This document shows positions 58,809 through 64,000 of a DNA stretch of 64,000 nucleotides, in pieces. The notes beneath the pieces are model-generated. The model was not told where the DNA came from. It saw only the letters and a list, made by a program, of their open reading frames with translations, and made no database searches. Source of the stretch: Terracoccus luteus (GTDB lineage Bacteria; Actinomycetota; Actinomycetes; Actinomycetales; Dermatophilaceae); the NCBI RefSeq assembly GCF_003635045.1, contig NZ_RBXT01000001.1, forward strand, positions 558,001-622,000. The letters are read 5' to 3'. The position numbers were made by a program, and so were the translations under genes. How positions within the stretch are numbered: the first letter of the stretch is position 1; the number at the start of each line of letters is the position of its first letter.

Positions 58809-59831
58809 TCAGCGGGCCTGCGCGGGCACCGGCACCTGGCGCAGCAGGTCGTGCACGACCTCGGTCGTGGTGCGGCGGGCGAGCTGGGTCTCGGAGGACG
58901 GCATGATGCGGTGGGCCAGCACGGGGGCGGCCAGCTGCTGCACGTCGTCGGGCAGCACGTGGTCACGCCCCTCGAGCGCGGCGTGGGCGCGCGCCGCCCG
59001 CAGCAGCTGGAGGGCCGCGCGGGGGGAGGCGCCGAGGCGCAGGGCCGTCGTCGTGCGCGACCGGGTGGCGAGGTCGACGATGTACTGGCGCACGGCGGCG
59101 CTGGCGTGGACCCGGCTGACGGCCTCGACGACGCGGCTGATCGTCGCCGCGTCGGTCACCGCGGTGAGGTCGTCGAGCGGGGAGTGGGCGCCGTGCGACT
59201 CGAGCATCGTCAGCTCGGCGGCCGCCGAGGGGTAGCCCATCGAGATGCGCGCCATGAACCGGTCACGCTGCGCCTCGGGGAGGGGGTAGGTCCCCTCCAT
59301 CTCGATCGGGTTCTGGGTCGCCATGACGATGAACGGCGACTGCAGCTCGTACGTCGTGCCGTCGACGGTGACCTGCCGCTCCTCCATCGACTCGAGCAGG
59401 GCCGACTGGGTCTTCGGCGACGCGCGGTTGATCTCGTCGCCGACGACGACGTTGGCGAAGATGGCGCCGGGGCGGAACTCGAAGCGGCGTTGGTCCTGGT
59501 TGAAGATGCTCACGCCGGTGACGTCGCTCGGCAGCAGGTCGGGCGTGAACTGGATGCGGCGCACGGTGGCGTCGATCGAGCGGGCCAAGGCCTTGGCCAG
59601 CATCGTCTTGCCGACGCCGGGCACGTCCTCGATGAGCAGGTGGCCGCCGGCGAAGAGCACGGTGATCGTCGTGCGCACGACGTCGGGCTTGCCCTCGATG
59701 ACCGAGGTCATCGCCCCGGCGAGGCGGTCGGAGACCTGGCGCACGAGGTCGAGGTCGGCCAGCCCGGCGTCGCCGTTCTGCTGCACGCCGGTCACCGGCC
59801 CTGTCGTCCGGCCGGTCAAGTCGGTCGTCAC
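58809..59831 (-). CDS. MoxR-family AAA ATPase
   Basis: A 340-residue MoxR ATPase: Walker A EDVPGVGKTMLAKALA, RRIQFTPDLLPSDVTG, Walker B VVVGDEINRASPKTQSALLESMEE, sensor MATQNPIEMEGTYPLPEAQRDRF, and the lid domain with GASPRAALQLLRAARAHA. It is probably a chaperone-like partner for the DUF58 and transglutaminase proteins encoded after it. GTG at 59831 has GGAGG nine bases upstream. Divergent from mraZ. Confidence 0.94.
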   Translation of the reverse strand: MTTDLTGRTTGPVTGVQQNGDAGLADLDLVRQVSDRLAGAMTSVIEGKPDVVRTTITVLFAGGHLLIEDVPGVGKTMLAKALARSIDATVRRIQFTPDLLPSDVTGVSIFNQDQRRFEFRPGAIFANVVVGDEINRASPKTQSALLESMEERQVTVDGTTYELQSPFIVMATQNPIEMEGTYPLPEAQRDRFMARISMGYPSAAAELTMLESHGAHSPLDDLTAVTDAATISRVVEAVSRVHASAAVRQYIVDLATRSRTTTALRLGASPRAALQLLRAARAHAALEGRDHVLPDDVQQLAAPVLAHRIMPSSETQLARRTTTEVVHDLLRQVPVPAQAR

Positions 59832-60098
59832 GCTGTCCTCCGCTGCCTCGATGACGCTTCGTCGTGCTCCTGTGGGCCGGGTACCCGCATCGGGCGCCCG
59901 TCCGTTCCTGATCCTCCCTCACGGCACGCGCCGACGGCTGGTGGGCCGACGGCGCGCAGGCGGGAGCGTCCCCTCCACTCTCCACCACCCCAACGCACTT
60001 CGCGCCGCGATCGTTCGCACCGGGTGCCCCGACCATCGCCCGGCACCCGTCAAGCGAGGCGGACGGGCGGATGCCGGGTCGCCGGGTCGATGTCAGCG

Positions 60099-60118
60099 CC
60101 CCACTTCGCTCCACCGTC
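60099..60118. promoter_or_regulatory. Inverted copy of the MraZ-box sequence
   Basis: The complement of this 20-bp stretch matches 60171-60190 at 18 of 20 positions (GACGGTGGAGYGAAGTGGRG). It lies about 70 bp upstream, in inverted orientation, on the moxR side of the gap. The remainder of 59832-60098 shows nothing I can name. Confidence 0.5.
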
Positions 60119-60168
60119 CTGACCTGCGGCGACGTGCGAGATTCGGACAAAAAACCGGGTCTGGAGCG

Positions 60169-60204
60169 TTGACGGTGGAGTGAAGTGGAGTAAGGTGGTG
60201 GATG
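60169..60204 (+). promoter_or_regulatory. mraZ/dcw promoter with MraZ-box decamer repeats
   Basis: TTGACG (60169-60174) and TAAGGT (60191-60196), spacer 16 bp, form a good promoter. Over it lie three 10-bp direct repeats, GTGGAGTGAA, GTGGAGTAAG and GTGGTGGATG (60175-60204), the arrangement known for MraZ binding upstream of mraZ, so the gene is probably autoregulated. Confidence 0.75.
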
Positions 60205-60253
60205 TAGGGAAGGCGTGGTGCCGCGAGCGGGTCGACGAAGGGGGTGGCGAGCC

Positions 60254-60685
60254 GTGTTCCTCGGTACGCACACGCCCCGCCTCGACGAGAAGGGCCGCAT
60301 CTTCCTGCCGGCCAAGTACCGCGACCGGATGAGCGAGGGCCTCGTCGTGACCCGTGGTCAGGAGCGCTGCCTGTTCATCTATCCGATGGACGAGTTCGTC
60401 AAGGTCGCCGGCCAGCTGCAGGCCGCGCCGACGACGAGCCGGGCCGCCCGCGACTACATGCGCGTGTTCCTCTCCGGCGCCTCCGACGAGGTCCCCGACC
60501 GGCAGGGCCGCTTCACCATCCCCGCCGCGCTGCGCCAGTACGCCGGCCTCGACCGCGAGGTGACGGTCATCGGCGCCGGCGCCCGCCTCGAGGTCTGGGA
60601 CAGCGCGACGTGGGCCACCTACCTCGAGGCCAGCGAGCAGAGCTTCGCCGACATCGCCGAGGAGGTCGTCCCCGGCATCGTCTGA
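60254..60685 (+). CDS. mraZ: Transcriptional regulator MraZ
   Basis: A 143-residue MraZ, the usual length. Two AbrB-like half domains are visible: [14 protein letters not shown] and [19 protein letters not shown], each with the conserved Asp-x-x-Gly-Arg. MraZ binds repeats in its own promoter and controls the division and cell-wall cluster. GTG at 60254 begins [11 protein letters not shown], the normal N-terminus; reading upstream adds atypical residues. First gene of the dcw cluster. Confidence 0.96.
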   Translation: MFLGTHTPRLDEKGRIFLPAKYRDRMSEGLVVTRGQERCLFIYPMDEFVKVAGQLQAAPTTSRAARDYMRVFLSGASDEVPDRQGRFTIPAALRQYAGLDREVTVIGAGARLEVWDSATWATYLEASEQSFADIAEEVVPGIV

Positions 60686-60809
60686 GCACCTGCGGGCCGG
60701 CCTCCAGCCGCTGCCTTCCCGGGACGACTTCCCCCGCCCCGGGCGGCGGCAGCGGATGGGGACCCGCCCGCAGGTGACCGGGAGACGCGAGAGCGGCCCA
60801 GCAGGAGAG

Positions 60810-60854
60810 CACCACCAGCACCACCAGCACCACCGGTACGACCGGTACGACCAG
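60810..60854. repeat. Five degenerate 9-bp tandem repeats upstream of rsmH
   Basis: CACCACCAG twice, CACCACCGG, TACGACCGG, TACGACCAG in tandem within the 241-bp mraZ-rsmH gap. An in-frame ATG at 60756 would translate them as His/Gln/Tyr/Asp repeats ahead of RsmH, which is unlike the family. Confidence 0.8.
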
Positions 60855-60926
60855 CACGGCACGAACGGCAGCAGGACACGGGCAGCACGGCACGAGCGCG
60901 GCAGGGGCCACGCACGAGAGGGCGAG

Positions 60927-62003
60927 ATGACGGAGCGGGGCGCGGCACAGGGGCGACACGTCCCCGTCATGCGCGACCGCGTCGTCGAGTCGCTCGCACC
61001 GGCCCTGGCCGCCCCCGGTGCCGTCCACGTGGACGCCACCCTCGGCATGGGCGGCCACGCCGAGGGCGTGCTCGAGCGCCTGCCTCAGGTCGTCGTCGTC
61101 GGCATCGACCGCGACCGCGAAGCGCTGGCGCTGGCGGGGGAGCGCCTCTCCCGCTTCGGCCGTCGCTTCATCCCGGTGCACGCGGTGTACGACGAGATCG
61201 ACGACGTCGTGGCCGACCTGCACGCCCGCGGTGAGCTCGGGAAGGATGCCGTCGACGGCATCCTCTTCGACCTCGGGGTCAGCTCGCTGCAGCTCGACGA
61301 GACCGACCGCGGCTTCGCCTACCGCGTCGACGCCCCGCTCGACATGCGAATGGACCAGTCGGACGGCCCGACGGCCGCCGACGTGCTCAACACCTACGAC
61401 GCCGACGACCTCGCCCGGGTGCTGCGCGACTACGGCGAGGAGCGCTTCGCCCGCAAGATCGCCGCGGCCGTCGTACGCCGGCGCGAGCAGGAGCCGTTCA
61501 CGACGTCGGGCCCGCTCGTCGAGCTGCTGCGCCGGGTCATCCCGACCGCCTCCCAGCGCCAGAGCGGCCACCCGGCCAAGCGGACCTTCCAGGCCCTGCG
61601 CATCGAGGTCAACGACGAGCTCGCCGTGTGGCGTCGTGCCGTCGAGAACGGCATCGACGTGCTCGCGGTCGGCGGCCGGATGGCCGTGCTGTCGTACCAC
61701 TCCCTCGAGGACCGCATCACGAAGCGGGCCTTCGTGGCGGGGGCCACCTCGAGCACGCCGCCCGGCCTGCCGGTCGAGCTGCCCGAGCACGCGCCGTACC
61801 TCACCCTCGTCACCCGCGGAGCCGAGGAGCCGACCGAGGCGGAGGTGGCCGAGAACCCGCGGGCCGCCTCGGCCCGCTACCGCGTCGCCGAGCGCACTCG
61901 GGAGACCGCCGCCCGTGGCGCCGGGTCGTCGCGGCCCCACCGTCAGACCACCAGCCCCACCCGACCGGCGCCCACCCGCCACCCGAAGGGACCCCACCGA
62001 TGA
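60927..62003 (+). CDS. rsmH: 16S rRNA (cytosine(1402)-N4)-methyltransferase RsmH
   Basis: Methylates C1402 of 16S rRNA. The 358-residue protein has [17 protein letters not shown], the SAM-binding [48 protein letters not shown] and the [15 protein letters not shown] motif, with a His/Pro/Thr-rich basic tail of about 35 residues. GAGAGGG before ATG 60927 supports this start rather than 60756. The stop overlaps the ftsL start. Confidence 0.95.
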   Translation: MTERGAAQGRHVPVMRDRVVESLAPALAAPGAVHVDATLGMGGHAEGVLERLPQVVVVGIDRDREALALAGERLSRFGRRFIPVHAVYDEIDDVVADLHARGELGKDAVDGILFDLGVSSLQLDETDRGFAYRVDAPLDMRMDQSDGPTAADVLNTYDADDLARVLRDYGEERFARKIAAAVVRRREQEPFTTSGPLVELLRRVIPTASQRQSGHPAKRTFQALRIEVNDELAVWRRAVENGIDVLAVGGRMAVLSYHSLEDRITKRAFVAGATSSTPPGLPVELPEHAPYLTLVTRGAEEPTEAEVAENPRAASARYRVAERTRETAARGAGSSRPHRQTTSPTRPAPTRHPKGPHR

Positions 62004-62656
62004 GCCAGATGACCGCCACGGCCCGTCCGCTGCGCGCCCCTCGACGCCAGGGCCCGGCCCCGCTGCGCGTCATCCCGCAGCGCATCACGAGCACCGGCAA
62101 CGGCGCCTTCGCCGGGCTCTGCGTCGTGCTGCTCGTCGCCGGGCTCATCGCCCTGCTCCTGCTCAACACCGCCCTCGCCCAGGGCTCGCTCGTGCTCGGC
62201 CAGCTGCAGCGCGAGTCGGGCACCCTCACCGACACCGAGAACAACCTGCGCGAGGCCATCGCCTACGACTCGGCGAGCAGCACCCTGGCCGCCACGGCGA
62301 CGAAGATGGGCATGGTGCGCAGCAACACCCGCGCCTACATCGACCTCTCCAAGGGCACCGTCTCGGGCACGGCCTACCCGGCCACGACGTACCAGAAGTA
62401 CACGGTCGTCACCCGCGCCACCCCGCCGCCGCGCCTGACCGACACCGACTCCGAGGGCCTGCAGAAGGCCGGCGCCTCGGTGCTCGCCACGGTGCAGCCG
62501 ACGGTGACCGCGGCCGACCGCGCGGCGGCGAAGAAGGCGGCCGAGGCCAAGGCCGCCGCGGCGAAGGCGGCCACGGCGAAGAAGGCGGCCGACGCGAAGG
62601 CGGCGGCGAAGAAGGCCGCCGAGGCGAAGGCGACCGGCTCCGGCGCCACCCGATGA
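62000..62656 (+). CDS. ftsL: Cell division protein FtsL-like
   Basis: A 218-residue bitopic protein in the ftsL position. A basic N-terminus, one span ([28 protein letters not shown], about residues 35-58), then a coiled-coil-like region ([28 protein letters not shown]) typical of FtsL. The C-terminal 50 residues are an Ala/Lys/Glu repeat ([10 protein letters not shown] units) beyond the usual FtsL. ATG overlaps the rsmH stop. It would help form the FtsQLB complex. Confidence 0.82.
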   Translation: MSQMTATARPLRAPRRQGPAPLRVIPQRITSTGNGAFAGLCVVLLVAGLIALLLLNTALAQGSLVLGQLQRESGTLTDTENNLREAIAYDSASSTLAATATKMGMVRSNTRAYIDLSKGTVSGTAYPATTYQKYTVVTRATPPPRLTDTDSEGLQKAGASVLATVQPTVTAADRAAAKKAAEAKAAAAKAATAKKAADAKAAAKKAAEAKATGSGATR

Positions 62657-62844
62657 CGGCCGGTCCGTCAGCCCGGAGCGCTGCCCCGAGCCCCACCCCC
62701 TCCCACCCGGGTGGCCACGCCACGCCGACGGACCGCACTGCCACGCCCGCGGGTGCCGCGAGGGCGACACTGGGCTCCGGTACCCACGTCCAGCCGGACG
62801 CACCGGCAGCAGCAGAGACTCGAACGACCCCGGCCAGCAGGTGA
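62653..62844 (+). CDS. Possible small protein between ftsL and ftsI
   Basis: A 63-residue frame whose ATG overlaps the ftsL stop (ATGA) and which ends 4 bp before the ftsI start. Composition is Ala/Thr/Pro/Gly-rich with no domain or span. The coupling geometry favours translation, but the sequence looks unconstrained; it could equally be spacer. Confidence 0.35.
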   Translation: MTAGPSARSAAPSPTPSHPGGHATPTDRTATPAGAARATLGSGTHVQPDAPAAAETRTTPASR

Positions 62845-62848
62845 ACCC

Positions 62849-64000
62849 GTGACGCGACCCCCCGCCGACGAGCCCCGTCGCCCCGGCGACGACCGACCCC
62901 GCCGCACTCCCGGCGGCACGCCCGGCCGGACGCCCGGCCGGACGCCCGGTCGGGCGGCTCAGACCCCCGGCCGCACCCCGCGGGCCGCCGCCGGGACGCG
63001 CACCACCCCCCGGTCGGGCGCCCCCACCACCGGACGGGGGTCCGCCTCCGCCGGGTCGGGCGCGAGGTCACCGAAGACGCCGGGCACCGCGAGCACCGCC
63101 CGCCGCAGCCCGGCATCCTCGGCATCGTCGGCCGCCCCGTCGTCACCGCGGGCACAGAGGGGGCAGGGGAGCGCCACGCCGCGGCAGGCCGCCCGCCCCG
63201 CCGCCCGGTCAACGTCCGCGTCGTCGGGCACCGGCCGCGGTCCCGCCCCCCGGCGGTCCGCTGCGGCACGGCGCGCCGGCAGCACCGGCGGCCCGCGGGG
63301 GCCCCGCGGACCCCGACGCCGGCTGCGCATCTCGCGGGCGAACCCCCGCCGCCGCGCGACGATCATGTTCGCCGTCGTCCTCGCGGTCTTCACCGTCTTC
63401 GCGGCGCAGCTGCTGCGCATCCAGGCCTTCGACGCCTCGGCCACGCAGGCCGCGGCGCTGCAGAAGCGCGCCGTCACCCACACGACGCCGCCGATGCGCG
63501 GGCAGATCGTCGACACCAACGGCGTCGTGCTCGCCGACTCGGTCGAGCGGTACACGCTCACCGTCGACCCCACGGTCGTCGACGAGTACAAGAAGCGGGT
63601 CGACGGGCGGGTCACGACGGTCGGGGTGGCCGGCGCCGTCGCCGACCTCGGACCCCTGCTCGGCATGAGCGCCGCCGAGCTGACCCCGCTGCTGACGAAG
63701 CCGAAGACGCGCTACGTCATCGTCAAGAAGGAGATCAACCCGACGGTGTGGGCCAAGATCCGCGCCCTGGGCATGCCCGGCATCGCCGCGGAGCGCCAGG
63801 CCGAGCGGGTCTACCCCAACGGCATGTCGGCGGCCCAGGTCGTCGGGTTCGTCCGCAACGACCAGACCCCGGGCGCCGGCGTCGAGTACATGCTCAACAG
63901 CACGCTGGCCGGCACCCCCGGCAAGACGGTGGCCGAGACGGCACGTGACGGCTACACCATCCCGGGGTCCGAGCGCACCGTGACCGAGGTGCAGAACGGG
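62849..64000 (+). CDS. ftsI: Penicillin-binding protein FtsI/PBP3, N-terminal part
   Basis: The frame runs open to the window edge (384 codons). After about 172 Pro/Arg/Gly/Thr/Ser-rich residues comes the single span (MFAVVLAVFTVFAAQLLRI, from 63365) and then the PBP dimerisation domain: ALQKRAVTHTTPPMRGQIVDTNGVVLADSVERYTLTVDP (two parts) with the class B RGxIxDxNG motif, and ERVYPNGMSAAQVVGFV. The transpeptidase domain lies off the edge. GTG at 62849 has AGGTG just upstream. The cytoplasmic leader is far longer than the usual 20-60 residues. Confidence 0.92.
   Translation, partial: MTRPPADEPRRPGDDRPRRTPGGTPGRTPGRTPGRAAQTPGRTPRAAAGTRTTPRSGAPTTGRGSASAGSGARSPKTPGTASTARRSPASSASSAAPSSPRAQRGQGSATPRQAARPAARSTSASSGTGRGPAPRRSAAARRAGSTGGPRGPRGPRRRLRISRANPRRRATIMFAVVLAVFTVFAAQLLRIQAFDASATQAAALQKRAVTHTTPPMRGQIVDTNGVVLADSVERYTLTVDPTVVDEYKKRVDGRVTTVGVAGAVADLGPLLGMSAAELTPLLTKPKTRYVIVKKEINPTVWAKIRALGMPGIAAERQAERVYPNGMSAAQVVGFVRNDQTPGAGVEYMLNSTLAGTPGKTVAETARDGYTIPGSERTVTEVQNG

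Noticed and set aside
60756-60926. N-terminal extension of RsmH from ATG 60756
   Set aside because: It would add 57 His/Gln/Tyr/Asp-repeat residues absent from the family, while ATG 60927 has a good ribosome-binding site and the normal N-terminus.

Overview
This 64 kb window is chromosomal DNA of a high-GC actinobacterium. The likeliest home is Micrococcales, family Intrasporangiaceae or a relative. I infer this from the very high GC, the frequent GTG and ATGA-overlap starts, the HrdB-type principal sigma factor, a SAM-IV-type riboswitch, and the actinobacterial division-cell-wall cluster preceded by a moxR/DUF58/transglutaminase operon. No rRNA, tRNA, insertion sequence or CRISPR array was seen.

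Left arm (1-24 kb): a nearly complete purine-to-central-metabolism supercluster. The parts are an IclR-type regulator cut by the window edge; malate synthase; an xdhA-xdhB-xdhC-guaD operon (xanthine dehydrogenase, its maturation factor, guanine deaminase); a seven-gene allantoin/glyoxylate operon (hyi, glxR, gcl, glycerate kinase, an FAH-family enzyme, allantoinase, ureidoglycine aminohydrolase); and a urate operon (uricase, a permease fused to an OHCU-decarboxylase-like domain, free OHCU decarboxylase, HIU hydrolase, 8-oxoguanine deaminase-like amidohydrolase). A DUF6986 aldolase-like gene sits next to the urate operon. Together they convert guanine, xanthine and urate to allantoin, ureidoglycine-derived glyoxylate, and then glycerate 2-phosphate or malate. 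The allantoate-hydrolysing enzyme and a classical ureidoglycolate lyase are not in the window. Five promoter regions carry a 15-bp TTCCG-n5-TGGAA-like pseudopalindrome. In four of them it appears as two copies exactly 21 bp apart, with an AT-rich gap or -10-like hexamer between or beside the copies. This is a candidate regulon of the IclR protein at the left edge.

Middle (24-51 kb): housekeeping and hypothetical genes. A repeat cluster with 52-bp periodicity lies at 24.2-24.3 kb. It is followed by glyoxalase-fold proteins, a pair of lower-GC secreted proteins, a TM0106-type nuclease-helicase, an ADP-ribosylglycohydrolase fused to a phosphatase-like domain, membrane proteins and a FemX-like transferase. 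Then come three tandem MmpS-like membrane proteins, HrpA helicase, a PAC2 protein, a PolI-like polymerase with a MalY/PatB aminotransferase, EcsC, DUF1232 and DUF4192 proteins, and metX under a SAM-IV-like riboswitch.

Right arm (51-64 kb): a universal stress protein, then the principal sigma factor with an unusual long Ala/Lys/Thr-rich N-terminus. Next is a roughly 1.3 kb lower-GC insert bounded by a perfect 28-bp direct repeat, one copy of which is the 3' end of the transglutaminase gene. The moxR-DUF58-transglutaminase operon is divergent from the start of the dcw cluster (mraZ, rsmH, ftsL, ftsI), which runs off the right edge.
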